This document shows positions 15,755 through 24,701 of a DNA stretch of 64,000 nucleotides, piece after piece; the first letter of the stretch is position 1, and every line of letters begins with the position of its first letter. A model generated the notes under the pieces. That model was not told the DNA's origin. It did no database searches and saw only the letters and a program-made list of their open reading frames with translations. Location of the stretch: positions 372,001 through 436,000 of the forward strand of contig NZ_RZJR01000001.1 in assembly GCF_003990975.1 (NCBI RefSeq), written 5' to 3'. This stretch comes from Cohnella sp. AR92 (GTDB lineage: Bacteria; Bacillota; Bacilli; Paenibacillales; Paenibacillaceae). The position numbers and the translations under genes were made by a program.

Positions 15755-17593
15755 CTAGATCGCTTCGTTCGCGAACTGAGTCTTGTACAACCGCTCGTAG
15801 AAGCCATGCCCCGCAAGCAGTTCTTCGTGGGTTCCGCGCTCGACGATGCGCCCGCCGTCGATGACGAGGATCTGGTCGGCATGGCGGATCGTATTGAGCC
15901 GGTGGGCGATGACGAAGCTCGTGCGGCCCTTCATAAGCGTCTCCATCGCTTGCTGGATGTGCGCTTCCGTTCTCGTATCGACGCTGCTGGTCGCTTCGTC
16001 GAGGATCAGGATGGCCGGATCGGCGAGAATCGCCCGGGCAATCGTCAACAGCTGGCGTTGGCCTTGGCTCAGGTTGGCCCCGTCCGCGGTCAGCATCGTG
16101 TCGTAGCCCTGCGGCAGCTTGCGCACGAAGCCGTGGACGTTCGCCAGCTTCGCGGCGGCGGCGACTTCCTCGTCCGTCGCGTCCAGCCGGCCGTAACGGA
16201 TGTTCTCCCGGATCGTGCCGGAGAACGTATACGCGTCCTGAAGCACGATGCCGAGCCGGCTTCTTAGGCTGTCCTTGGCCAGAACGCGAATATCCTCTCC
16301 GTCGATGGCGATGCTGCCCTGCCCGGGCTCGAGGTCATAGAAGCGGGTCAGCAGGTTGATGACCGTCGTCTTGCCTGCCCCGGTCGGCCCCACGAGGGCG
16401 ATTACGTCGCCGGGCTTCGCCCGGAAGCTGATCTCACGAAGAACGGGCTTGTCGGACCGGTAAGCGAAGGAGACGTTATCGAAGACGACGGCTCCCGATA
16501 CTTGCTCCACCGGCTTGCCCGGGGCGGATTCCGAGTATTCGATCTCGGCATCCATCAGCTCGAACACCCGCTCCGCTCCGGCGATGCCCGCTTGGATCAG
16601 GTTGTATTGGTTGGCGAGATCGTTGATCGGCGCGCTGAACAGCTTCGAGTAATTCAGGAAGCTGACGATGACGCCGACCGACGTCCACTGCTCGAAGGCC
16701 ATCCAGCCGCCGACCGCGGCGATAAGAATGAACGTCATATGGCCCATAAGGTTCATGACGGGACCGATATAGCCGGACAAGGTCTGCGCTTTGACGGCCG
16801 ACGTCCGCAAGGTGTCGTTCATCTCGGAGAATTGCTCGATCGCCTTCCCTTCTCTTCGAAGCGTCTTGACGACCTTCTGCCCCGAGAGCGTCTCCTCGAT
16901 AAAGCCGTTCAGCCGGCCAAGGCTCGCCTGCTGCTCCGAGAAGTGCTTCTTCGTTCGGGAGGCGATCCTCTTGGACGCCCAGGAGACGAGAGGGATCGTG
17001 ACGATGCAGACCAGTGTCAGCCATACGTTCAACGCGAACATCAGCGACAGGGAGCCGAAGAGGGTAATCGCGCTGGCAACGATCTGAATAAGGCTCTGGT
17101 TCAGCGTGGTCGAGACATTCTCGATATCGTTGGTGGCCCGGCTCATCAGATCGCCTTTGGCCGTTCGGTCGAAGAACGGAATGGGAAGCTTCTGAAGATG
17201 GCCGAACAGGTCCTCTCGCATGTCCCGGACCGTTCTCTGCGAGACGCCGGCCATCAGATGGGCTTGAAGCCAGGAAGCGATGCCGCTGCCTAAGTAGATC
17301 GCTCCAAGCAGCGCGCAGAGATGGAGCAGGCCGCTTCTGTCGTGCTCCAGAATGAAGCGGTCGATCGCCCGGCCGAGCAGATAGGGAGCCAGGAGGCCGA
17401 GCCCGGTCCCGATGACGGCGAACAGCAGCGTGCCGACGAGCCCGGCTCGTTGGTTCCGGAGATAGCGCCAGATTCTCGCGAGCGTCGCCCGGGTGTCGCG
17501 CGCGCGCAGCTTCGGAACGGGCAGGCCGCGAACGGGACCGCCCGTTCCTCCGGGGCCTGCGTCCGGAGCGGCAATGGGCCTTGCGTTAAGCAT
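15755..17593 (-). CDS. heterodimeric ABC exporter subunit, consensus-site half
   Basis: Fused membrane and ATPase half-transporter of 612 residues: six membrane helices (~45-330), then the nucleotide-binding domain with Walker A GPTGAGKTT, Q-loop LGIVLQDAYTFSG, signature LSQGQ (Gln for the usual Gly), Walker B ILILDEATS with the catalytic Glu, and the H-loop AHRLNT. It overlaps the preceding gene by 8 bp. The pairing of LSQGQ here with a degenerate Walker B in the partner is what is known for heterodimeric multidrug exporters such as BmrC/BmrD, where one ATP site is inactive. Likely cargo: a drug or lipid-like compound, under control of the MarR gene upstream. Confidence 0.9.
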   Translation of the reverse strand: MLNARPIAAPDAGPGGTGGPVRGLPVPKLRARDTRATLARIWRYLRNQRAGLVGTLLFAVIGTGLGLLAPYLLGRAIDRFILEHDRSGLLHLCALLGAIYLGSGIASWLQAHLMAGVSQRTVRDMREDLFGHLQKLPIPFFDRTAKGDLMSRATNDIENVSTTLNQSLIQIVASAITLFGSLSLMFALNVWLTLVCIVTIPLVSWASKRIASRTKKHFSEQQASLGRLNGFIEETLSGQKVVKTLRREGKAIEQFSEMNDTLRTSAVKAQTLSGYIGPVMNLMGHMTFILIAAVGGWMAFEQWTSVGVIVSFLNYSKLFSAPINDLANQYNLIQAGIAGAERVFELMDAEIEYSESAPGKPVEQVSGAVVFDNVSFAYRSDKPVLREISFRAKPGDVIALVGPTGAGKTTVINLLTRFYDLEPGQGSIAIDGEDIRVLAKDSLRSRLGIVLQDAYTFSGTIRENIRYGRLDATDEEVAAAAKLANVHGFVRKLPQGYDTMLTADGANLSQGQRQLLTIARAILADPAILILDEATSSVDTRTEAHIQQAMETLMKGRTSFVIAHRLNTIRHADQILVIDGGRIVERGTHEELLAGHGFYERLYKTQFANEAI

Positions 17594-19334
17594 GGGAGGC
17601 TTCCTCCAATCCGAGCTGGGAATCGTAGATGTCGCGATAGACGTCGCTTGCGGCCATGAGCTCGTCGTGGCTGCCCTCGGCGACGATGCGTCCGTCCTCC
17701 AGCACGAGAATCCGGTCGGCGTCGGCGACGGAGGAGATCCGCTGGGCGATGATGAAGCAGGTGCACTGCGCCATTCTTGCTTTGAGAGCAGCCCGGATTC
17801 GGGCTTCCGTGCGAAGATCGACCGCGCTGGTGCTGTCGTCGAGAATCAGGATGTTCGGCTTCGCGAGCAGCGCCCGGGCGATGGAGATTCGCTGCTTCTG
17901 CCCTCCGGACAGGGTGATGCCGCGCTGCCCGATCTCGGTGTCGTAGCCCTCGGGGAACGACAGAATGAAGTCGTGCGCCTCCGCCGCTCTGGCGGCGGAC
18001 TCGACCTCCTCCCGGGAAGCGTCCGGCCTGCCGTAACGGATGTTGTCTCGAATCGTTCCGCTGAAGAGCACCGCTTGCTGCAGCACGATCCCGACTTGTC
18101 CGCGCAGCTCCTCTTGAGACAGGCTCTTCACGTCGATTCCGTTCACGAGAACGGTGCCTTCCGTAGGATCGTAGAGACGGGGAAGCAGGTTCACCAGCGT
18201 ACTCTTGCCGGCCCCGGTGGAGCCGAGAATACCGATGGTTTGACCGGGCTTCGCAATGAAGCTGATCTCCTTCAGGACCGGTTCTTCGCCTCCTTCCGCA
18301 TAGCCGAACGAGACGCCGCGGAATTCCACCTGCCCGTACGGCGCCGCCTCGGGAGCAACAGGCATCCCTGCGGGGCTTTCCTCCATCGAAGCTTCCGCGG
18401 CGAGCACCTCGACGATCCGATCGGAGGACGCCTTCGCCCGGGAGATGTTCACCAGCGAATTGCCGAGATTGACCATCGCATTGAGCGTCTGCGTGACATA
18501 AGTCAAGAAGGCGGCAAGGCTGCCGATCGCGAGGCTGCCCTCCCAGGTCTGAGCTCCTCCCGCCCAGAGGATGCAGACGATGCTGGCGTTGAGCAGCAAG
18601 GTCATGACAGGGTTGTTGACGGCCAGCAGGCGGGCGGCTCGCAAGCCCGTCTCGTAATTCTCTTCATTCGCCTTCTTGAATCGGGCGCGTTCGAAGGCGG
18701 CGCGGACGAACGCCTTGACGACCCGTATTCCGCTGAGGTTCTCTTGCAGCACGGAGTTCACCCGATCAAGCTTCGCCTGCAGGGTCCGATAGAGCGGGAT
18801 GGACTTGCTGAGCAGCGCATAGAGAAAAACGAAAAAGAGCGGAAGCGTCACCGCGAAGATAAGCGACAGCTTCGGGCTGATCAGGAAGGCCATCGCGATG
18901 CTTCCGAAGAACAGCAGGCCGCTGCGGATCAGCATCCGCAGGATAATCTGGACGAGCATCTGAACCTGCATCACGTCGTTGGTCAGCCGGGTCACGAGAG
19001 TGCCTCCGGAGAAGCGGTCCAGCTCGCGGAAGGCGAACGTTTGAACCTTGCGGAACAGGGCGTTGCGCAGATCGGTTCCGAAGCCGACGGAGGCCCGGAT
19101 GGCAAAGTAGGTGCAGCCCATGCCGCCCAGCAAGCCGCCGATCGCGGCAAGAATCATCCAGATGCCGGTCAGGCCGATGTGGCCGAGGTCGTTCTTCATC
19201 ACCCCGTCGTTCACGATGCTGGCCATAAAGCGCGGCTGTAGCAGGTCCATGACGACTTCCAGAGCCATCAGCAGAGGAGCCGCGATAGCGGCAGCGCGAT
19301 AAGGCTTCAGATAACGAAGCAGCTTAGTCATCAA
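17586..19334 (-). CDS. heterodimeric ABC exporter subunit, degenerate-site half
   Basis: Half-transporter of 582 residues: membrane domain (~1-310), Walker A GSTGAGKST (~375), Q-loop VGIVLQQAVLFSG, canonical signature LSGGQKQR and Walker B ILILDDSTS. Asp replaces the catalytic Glu, and the H-loop position reads AQRIS instead of AHR, so its own ATP site should be weak or inactive. Together with the next gene it forms a BmrC/BmrD-like pair. It is preceded by the MarR gene with a 36-bp gap holding a GTTAG-N4-CTAA motif that may be an operator. Confidence 0.9.
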   Translation of the reverse strand: MMTKLLRYLKPYRAAAIAAPLLMALEVVMDLLQPRFMASIVNDGVMKNDLGHIGLTGIWMILAAIGGLLGGMGCTYFAIRASVGFGTDLRNALFRKVQTFAFRELDRFSGGTLVTRLTNDVMQVQMLVQIILRMLIRSGLLFFGSIAMAFLISPKLSLIFAVTLPLFFVFLYALLSKSIPLYRTLQAKLDRVNSVLQENLSGIRVVKAFVRAAFERARFKKANEENYETGLRAARLLAVNNPVMTLLLNASIVCILWAGGAQTWEGSLAIGSLAAFLTYVTQTLNAMVNLGNSLVNISRAKASSDRIVEVLAAEASMEESPAGMPVAPEAAPYGQVEFRGVSFGYAEGGEEPVLKEISFIAKPGQTIGILGSTGAGKSTLVNLLPRLYDPTEGTVLVNGIDVKSLSQEELRGQVGIVLQQAVLFSGTIRDNIRYGRPDASREEVESAARAAEAHDFILSFPEGYDTEIGQRGITLSGGQKQRISIARALLAKPNILILDDSTSAVDLRTEARIRAALKARMAQCTCFIIAQRISSVADADRILVLEDGRIVAEGSHDELMAASDVYRDIYDSQLGLEEASHA

Positions 19335-19349
19335 ACCTCTCCTTAAATC

Positions 19350-19363
19350 ATTAGTCGGCTAAC
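19350..19363. promoter_or_regulatory. putative MarR operator between the regulator and exporter genes
   Basis: ATTAG-TCGG-CTAAC, an inverted repeat that shares the TTAG-N4-CTAA core and spacing with the palindrome upstream of the MarR gene at 19837-19858. Confidence 0.5.
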
Positions 19364-19370
19364 TTATTCT

Positions 19371-19808
19371 TCAATCCTCGGGCGCCCAGCTTGTCAGATT
19401 ATCCATCATCTGCAGCAGAAACCGCCGAAGAAGCAGCTTTTCTTCCGGCAAGAAGCCCTCGAAGGAGCGGGCCTCTACCTCGTTTATCGCGTGCCTGACC
19501 GCTTCGGCGGCCTCGCGGCCTTTGTCGGTGAGGCGGACTCTCGTCACTCGTTGGTCCTTCTCGTCGGCCGCGCGGCGGATCAGCCCGGTTTTCTCCATCC
19601 TCTGCAGCATGACCGTCAGGGTTGCGGGCTTCACGCCCTTGCTCTCCGCCAGCTCGCGCTGGCTGAGGCCGTCCGCGTCGGAGAGCCGCAAGAGAAGAGG
19701 CGGCTGGCCGGGATAGACCTCATATGCCCGAATCAGCCGGTCGACATGGGCCCGATGGTCCTTCAGCACGTGGCGCATGAGATGGGTAAGGTTCTGTTCC
19801 GAACGCAA
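19371..19808 (-). CDS. MarR-family regulator of the ABC exporter
   Basis: Winged-helix dimeric repressor of 145 residues. The recognition helix region is LSQRELAESKGVKPATLTVMLQRMEKTGLIRR and the wing is DEKDQRVTRVRLTDKG, both typical of MarR. It is the first gene of the operon with the two exporter subunits, as in many drug-inducible efflux loci. It probably binds the palindrome at 19837-19858 and the related site at 19350-19363 and releases them on binding a small molecule. No Cys is present, so thiol sensing is unlikely. The ligand is not predictable. Confidence 0.9.
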   Translation of the reverse strand: MRSEQNLTHLMRHVLKDHRAHVDRLIRAYEVYPGQPPLLLRLSDADGLSQRELAESKGVKPATLTVMLQRMEKTGLIRRAADEKDQRVTRVRLTDKGREAAEAVRHAINEVEARSFEGFLPEEKLLLRRFLLQMMDNLTSWAPED

Positions 19809-19836
19809 TGGCTAAATCCTCCTAGCGAGACCTGAA

Positions 19837-19858
19837 TATAGTTAGATAGCTAACTATA
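19837..19858. promoter_or_regulatory. palindromic operator upstream of the MarR gene
   Basis: TATAGTTAG-ATAG-CTAACTATA, perfect 9-bp arms with a 4-bp spacer, 28 bp before the MarR start codon. Size and position fit an autoregulatory MarR site. Confidence 0.65.
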
Positions 19859-20008
19859 ATATACGAGAGGCGAATTCCCCTGTCAAAACCAAAAGGAACG
19901 CCTTTAGGGTCCAGAGGACGCCGCGGGCGTTTTTGCTTGCGAGCAAATATGGTATGCTAGTGAATAGTTGAGCAAATTGGACTTTTTTCTTAAATCGAGG
20001 AGGATCCC

Positions 20009-21019
20009 ATGTCAACGGTTATTCGCGCTTATGAAGGCACTTTTCATGATGAACAAGCCATCTGGCTTCAAGCCGGTTCTTACGAGGCGGCCGTGCTTCC
20101 GGCAATCGGAGCGAACCTGATCGCATTCCGCGATACGAGCCGCCGGTACGCGATCCTGCGGGAGCCGGGCGAAGCGGAGATGGACGCTTTCCGGGCGAAC
20201 CCCGGCATTCACGGAATTCCGGTGCTGTTCCCGCCGAACCGCTATGATGCGGGCAAGTTCCCTTGGGAAGGCACGACTTATCAATTGCCCGTGAACGAGA
20301 AGGAACGCGGCAACCATCTCCACGGCTTCGTCCATACGATTCCTTGGAAGGTCGAGCGTTACGGAGCGGACGAAGCGGAGAGCCGAGTCACGCTGTCCCT
20401 TACGGTAGCGGAAGGCCATCCGATCTATGAGCAATACCCGTTCGAGTTCACGCTGACCCTGGAATACACGCTGAGCGAAGAAGGACTGCGGCAGCGCGTA
20501 AGCGTTCGCAACGACGGGCCGAAGCGGCTCCCTTGCCTGCTGGCGTTCCATACGGCGATCAACGCGCCGTTCGCGCCGTCCAGCCGGACGTCGGACGTAA
20601 GCTTCAAGCTGACGATAGGCGACCGTTGGGAGATGGGGGCGGACGGCCGAATGCTGCCGACCGGGCGGTTCCAGCCGCTGTCGGAAGGCGAGAAGAAGAT
20701 GCGGGAGGGCACGCAGTCCCCGTTCTTCGAGTCGATGGACAACCACTATACCGCCAGAACCCAGAACGGCCGCAATTATATGGAGCTGACCGATTCCCGC
20801 GAGGGAGCGAAGCTCGTCTACGACGTCGGCACCGGCTACAAAATGTGGATGATCTGGAACAACGCCATGCAAGGAGGCTTCTTCTGTCCGGAGCCTCAGA
20901 TCAATCTGGTCAACGCTCCTAACGTCGATCTGCCCGCGGAAGAGATCGGGCTGATCGGACTCGAGCAAGGCGAGGTCTGGGAAGAGACCAGCCGCCTGTA
21001 TATCATCAACAACGCATAA
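20009..21019 (+). CDS. aldose 1-epimerase family protein (galactose mutarotase-like)
   Basis: Cytoplasmic beta-sandwich enzyme of 336 residues that interconverts alpha and beta sugar anomers, or a related sugar-phosphate mutarotase. Active-site motifs are GNHLHGFVH (~110), LAFHTAINAPF (~182) and the C-terminal CPEPQINLVNAPN (~297) that carries the catalytic Glu. The start ATG at 20009 follows GAGGAGGA. It stands alone between the MarR gene (divergent) and nhaK, with its own terminator at 21028. The specific sugar is unknown. Confidence 0.85.
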   Translation: MSTVIRAYEGTFHDEQAIWLQAGSYEAAVLPAIGANLIAFRDTSRRYAILREPGEAEMDAFRANPGIHGIPVLFPPNRYDAGKFPWEGTTYQLPVNEKERGNHLHGFVHTIPWKVERYGADEAESRVTLSLTVAEGHPIYEQYPFEFTLTLEYTLSEEGLRQRVSVRNDGPKRLPCLLAFHTAINAPFAPSSRTSDVSFKLTIGDRWEMGADGRMLPTGRFQPLSEGEKKMREGTQSPFFESMDNHYTARTQNGRNYMELTDSREGAKLVYDVGTGYKMWMIWNNAMQGGFFCPEPQINLVNAPNVDLPAEEIGLIGLEQGEVWEETSRLYIINNA

Positions 21020-21027
21020 GCAAGGAT

Positions 21028-21079
21028 AAAGAAACGGAGACCGGATGCCGCTTGGCCGCATCCGGTTTCCGTTTCTTTT
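21028..21079 (+). terminator. strong intrinsic terminator after the mutarotase gene
   Basis: Two stacked stems: AAAGAAACGGA with TCCGTTTCTTT (11 bp) and ACCGGATGC with GCATCCGGT (9 bp), ending in a T-rich tract. Confidence 0.85.
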
Positions 21080-21206
21080 GCGGTTCGTAAGGCATGGGCG
21101 TCCGGTGCATAGAAATGCCTTCCATTTGCCCATAATGACCATCGATCGGATCGCGGCTATGGAAGGCCGTCCCTGCAGTCCGCCATCAAGAAAGGCTGGT
21201 TAACGA

Positions 21207-23216
21207 ATGGAATTATTTCTTCTTATTCTCGGGCTTCTGACTCTGATCGCCGTATCGAACGTGCTCAGCCGCATCGTTCCCGCGGTTCCGGTTCCGCTCT
21301 TCCAGATTGCGCTCGGCGCGCTGCTGGCGCTCCTGCCGATCGGAATCGAGCTGGAGCTAGAGCCGGAGCTCTTCTTTGTGCTGTTCGTCGCTCCGCTGCT
21401 CTTCAACGACGGAAGGAGGACGCCGAGGGACGAGCTCTGGAAGCTGAGGGGCTGGATACTCCTGCTTGCGGTAGGGCTTGTCTTCGTGACCGTGTTCATC
21501 GGCGGCTACGGCATTCACTGGATGCTTCCTTCCATCCCGCTGTCCGCGGCGTTCGCTCTCGCGGCGATTCTCTCGCCTACCGACGCGGTGGCGGTCGGGG
21601 CGCTGTCGGGCCGAATCAAGCTTCCGAAGGGTATTCTTCACTTGCTGGAAGGCGAAGCGCTCATGAACGACGCTTCCGGTCTGGTCGCCTTCAAATTCGC
21701 GGTTGCCGCGACGGTGACGGGGGCCTTCTCGCTGCTGAACGCTTCCTGGAGCTTCGTCGTCATCGCGCTCGGAGGCGTCCTGGTCGGCATCGTTCTCTCG
21801 TTGGCATTCATCGCCCTCCGGTCGTTCTTGAGAAGGCTCGGGATCGAAGACGCTACCATGCACATGCTCATCCAGATCCTGACTCCTTTCGTGATCTATA
21901 TCATCGCGGAAGAGATCGGCGTATCCGGCGTTCTCGGCGTCGTCGCCGGAGGCATTTTCCATGCGATCGCGAAGGATCGCCTGGAGCCGTACGCTACGAA
22001 GCTGCAGATCGTCTCCTCCAGCACGTGGTCCGTTATCCTGTTTATCCTGAACGGCCTCGTCTTCCTCATTCTCGGCTTGCAGATTCCCCATGTCACCGAA
22101 ATCATCTGGGAGGATCCGAAGTTCGACAACGCTCAGGCGATCGGTTACGTCCTGATCATTACTTTCGCGCTGTACGTGCTCCGATTCCTCTGGGTCTATC
22201 TCTTCTCGACTCTTGAGGGGATCGGAACCAAGAAGATTCGGTTCAAGTCGGCGGTGTTGACGACGCTGTCCGGCGTGCGCGGGGCGGTGACGCTGGCAGG
22301 CGCCTTCTCCATTCCTCTCGTGCTGGACGACGGCAGCGCTTTTCCCGAACGGGATCTGATCATCTTCCTCTCCGCCGGAGTCATCCTTGTGACTCTTCTG
22401 ACAGCCAGCATAGCGCTTCCGCTGATCTCCAGGAAGTCGGATCCGGGAGAGGAAGAGGACGCGCATCTCTCCGAGAACGAAGCGCAGATCCGCATTCTGG
22501 AGATGGCCGTTCGCTCGCTAAAGGACGAGATCAACGACGACAATCGCGGCGTGATCATGGCCGTGCTAGGCGACTATGGGCAGAAGCTTCGCCAGATCCG
22601 CTCCAATCCCGGCTACAAGGAACACCGCGCCTGGAAGTCGGCCGTTAGGGACAAGTGGATGCTGGCCATTCGGACGGAGCGAGAAGAAGCGGCTCGTCTG
22701 CTCGAGCGCGGCGAGATCTCGAACGAGACGGCAAGCCGGTTCGATCTGATTCTCGAGAGAACGGAAGCGATCCTGGCCAACCGGGGGCAGGCGATGGTTC
22801 AATCGTTCCGGATGGCATCGCGGCGGATCTGGAGGATAATGTCCCGCAGCAAGGAGAGAAGGTGGACCGAAGCCGACATCTCCGAACTGAGGGAGCTTCG
22901 CGCGAAGACTTCCAAGGCGGCCGTCATCAAGCTTCAGGCAGCCATCTCGAACGAAGACGACAAGAGAGCCTGCTCGGCGGTTATCCAGCACTATCAGGAA
23001 GGAATTCGTCGCGCTTCCGAGAGGTTGAGCCCGGTCGAGAAGAGCGAGGAGTTCCAACGGGACAAAAGAGAGTGGGAGCGCAGGGCCATCCAGATGGAAC
23101 GGGAAGCGCTGCAAACCCTCTATGCGAACGGAGAAGTGACGCTCGGTATGATGAACGGCCTGAGGTTCTTCATCAGCACGATGGAAGCCGCCGTCTCGGA
23201 AGAAGACATGCAATAA
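21207..23216 (+). CDS. nhaK: CPA1 Na+/H+ antiporter, NhaK type
   Basis: Cation/proton antiporter of 669 residues: about 12 membrane helices (~1-410) and a long cytoplasmic C-terminal domain rich in charged helices (~415-669). Ion-site motifs are LSPTDAVAVGAL (~135), GEALMNDASGLVAF (~157) and SGVRGAVTLAGAFSIPL (~360). Length and layout match B. subtilis NhaK (YvgP), which exports Na+, K+, Li+ and Rb+. The start ATG at 21207 has only a weak AAAGG-like site upstream. The gene is single and ends in a terminator shared with amtB. Confidence 0.9.
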   Translation: MELFLLILGLLTLIAVSNVLSRIVPAVPVPLFQIALGALLALLPIGIELELEPELFFVLFVAPLLFNDGRRTPRDELWKLRGWILLLAVGLVFVTVFIGGYGIHWMLPSIPLSAAFALAAILSPTDAVAVGALSGRIKLPKGILHLLEGEALMNDASGLVAFKFAVAATVTGAFSLLNASWSFVVIALGGVLVGIVLSLAFIALRSFLRRLGIEDATMHMLIQILTPFVIYIIAEEIGVSGVLGVVAGGIFHAIAKDRLEPYATKLQIVSSSTWSVILFILNGLVFLILGLQIPHVTEIIWEDPKFDNAQAIGYVLIITFALYVLRFLWVYLFSTLEGIGTKKIRFKSAVLTTLSGVRGAVTLAGAFSIPLVLDDGSAFPERDLIIFLSAGVILVTLLTASIALPLISRKSDPGEEEDAHLSENEAQIRILEMAVRSLKDEINDDNRGVIMAVLGDYGQKLRQIRSNPGYKEHRAWKSAVRDKWMLAIRTEREEAARLLERGEISNETASRFDLILERTEAILANRGQAMVQSFRMASRRIWRIMSRSKERRWTEADISELRELRAKTSKAAVIKLQAAISNEDDKRACSAVIQHYQEGIRRASERLSPVEKSEEFQRDKREWERRAIQMEREALQTLYANGEVTLGMMNGLRFFISTMEAAVSEEDMQ

Positions 23217-23230
23217 GCCCGCAATCGGCA

Positions 23231-23276
23231 AGAAAGAGCAGCCCCGCGTTTCCGGCGGAGCTGCTCTTTCTCTTTT
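23231..23276. terminator. bidirectional terminator between nhaK and amtB
   Basis: Twelve-bp perfect stem AGAAAGAGCAGC/GCTGCTCTTTCT. The plus side continues TCTTTT; on the minus strand the stem ends TTTCTT. It lies between two convergent genes. Confidence 0.8.
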
Positions 23277-23296
23277 GTATGCTTGCCCAGCCGGAC

Positions 23297-24565
23297 TTAT
23301 GCTTGGCTGCTCGCTTGGTTCAACTGCTCCGGATAGCCGTACGAGCCGTGCTCGCTGATGTCCAGGCCCATGATTTCTTGCTCCTCGGTGACGCGAAGGC
23401 CGATCGTCTTCTTGATGGCGAACAGGATGACGTAGGAGACGACGAAGGCGAACAGCCCGCAGACCGCGACGCCGAGCGCTTGGATGCCGAATTGATGCCA
23501 GCCGCCCCCGTAGAAGAGCCCTTCGCGGCCGACGCCGACTTGCTCGGCCAGCTCTTTGGTGGCGAAGAAACCTGTCGAGAGCGTGCCCCAGATCCCGGCC
23601 AAACCGTGAGCGGAGATGGCGGAGATCGGATCGTCGATTCGGAGCTTGTCTACCAAGCGCATTCCGGCGAAGACGAGCACGCCGGCGATCAGGCCGATGA
23701 CGAGGGCCGCCCAGGATTCGACGAAGGCGCAGGAGGCGGTGATGGCGACCAGGCCGGCGAGAGCGCCGTTCAGCATGACGGGGATATCCGCCTTGCCGGT
23801 CACCGCCCAGGCGACGAGCAGAGCCGCGATGGCGCCGCCGGCGGCGCCGAGCTGCGTATTGATCGCGATGAAGCCGAAGAAGCTGCCGTCGCCGGCGGTG
23901 ATGGAACTGCCAGCGTTAAAGCCGAACCAGCCGATCCATAGGATCATGACGCCGAGGGTCGTATATACTTGGTTGTGGCCGGGAATCTCGTTCGACACGC
24001 CTTTCTTGCCGAACTTGCCGATACGCGGCTTCAGTAGGAGGGTGGCGGCGAGAGCGGCCATGGCGCCCGTCAGGTGAACGACCGTGGAGCCTGCGAAGTC
24101 TTGGTCGCCGTGCTCGGAGAGCCAGCCGCCGCCCCAGATCCAGTGGGCGATGACCGGATAGATGATCGCCGAGAACAGAACCGCGAAGATCAGGTAAGCG
24201 GACAGCTTGGCTCTCTCCGCGAAGCCGCCGAAGGCGACCGACATCGAGATCGTCGCGAATGCGAGCTGGAAGAGGAACATGACGGTCGGAGCGACGCTCG
24301 CTCCTTCCGGAACGGCAAGGACGTCGAAGCCGAAGTAGTCGCCCCAGCCGAGGAAGCCGTTGCCGTCTCCGCCGAAGATGAACGCGTAGCCGACCGCCCA
24401 GAAGACGACGGAGGTGATGCCGATCGTGAAGATGGTCTTGCCGGCGATGTGGCCGGCGTTCTTCATTCGGGTGGAGCCGGCTTCCAGCAGGATGAAGCCG
24501 CATTGCATGAAGAGAACGAGAATGGCGCCCAGCGTGGTCCAGACGGAATTGATTCCTATTTCCAT
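23297..24565 (-). CDS. amtB: ammonium transporter
   Basis: Amt/MEP channel of 422 residues with 11 membrane helices, forming trimers that conduct ammonia after ammonium deprotonation. Family motifs are QCGFILLEAGSTRMKN (~21), DFAGSTVVHLTGA (~159), the pore His-containing stretches HGLAGIWG (~318), and the conserved C-terminal tail GLDISEHGSYGYPE that contacts PII proteins. No glnK/glnB gene is adjacent: the downstream neighbour is nhaK and the upstream one an amidotransferase. The start follows GGGAGG; the leader holds a CA-rich stretch (24580-24602). No TnrA box was recognised. Confidence 0.95.
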   Translation of the reverse strand: MEIGINSVWTTLGAILVLFMQCGFILLEAGSTRMKNAGHIAGKTIFTIGITSVVFWAVGYAFIFGGDGNGFLGWGDYFGFDVLAVPEGASVAPTVMFLFQLAFATISMSVAFGGFAERAKLSAYLIFAVLFSAIIYPVIAHWIWGGGWLSEHGDQDFAGSTVVHLTGAMAALAATLLLKPRIGKFGKKGVSNEIPGHNQVYTTLGVMILWIGWFGFNAGSSITAGDGSFFGFIAINTQLGAAGGAIAALLVAWAVTGKADIPVMLNGALAGLVAITASCAFVESWAALVIGLIAGVLVFAGMRLVDKLRIDDPISAISAHGLAGIWGTLSTGFFATKELAEQVGVGREGLFYGGGWHQFGIQALGVAVCGLFAFVVSYVILFAIKKTIGLRVTEEQEIMGLDISEHGSYGYPEQLNQASSQA

Positions 24566-24701
24566 AAGTGTTGCCTCCCATGGTGAGTGTGTGAGTGTGT
24601 GTGCTGCCTAACCGCGAGTAGCGGGCCGAAAGTCCGCCTGTCCTAATCTTGCGATAGGGAGAGGCCCTCTTGAGCTTGAGAAACGCCATGCTATTGGGCG
24701 A

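Noticed and set aside
17493..19241. 582-codon plus-strand open frame over the ABC exporter gene
   Set aside because: Shadow of the minus-strand exporter; composition rich in Arg, Gly and Asp without motifs.
19918..19935. ACGCC/GGCGT hairpin followed by T residues
   Set aside because: Five-bp stem, and no upstream plus-strand gene that it could terminate.
24566..24701. TnrA or GlnR site upstream of amtB
   Set aside because: No TGTNA-N7-TNACA match seen; only a CA-rich stretch.
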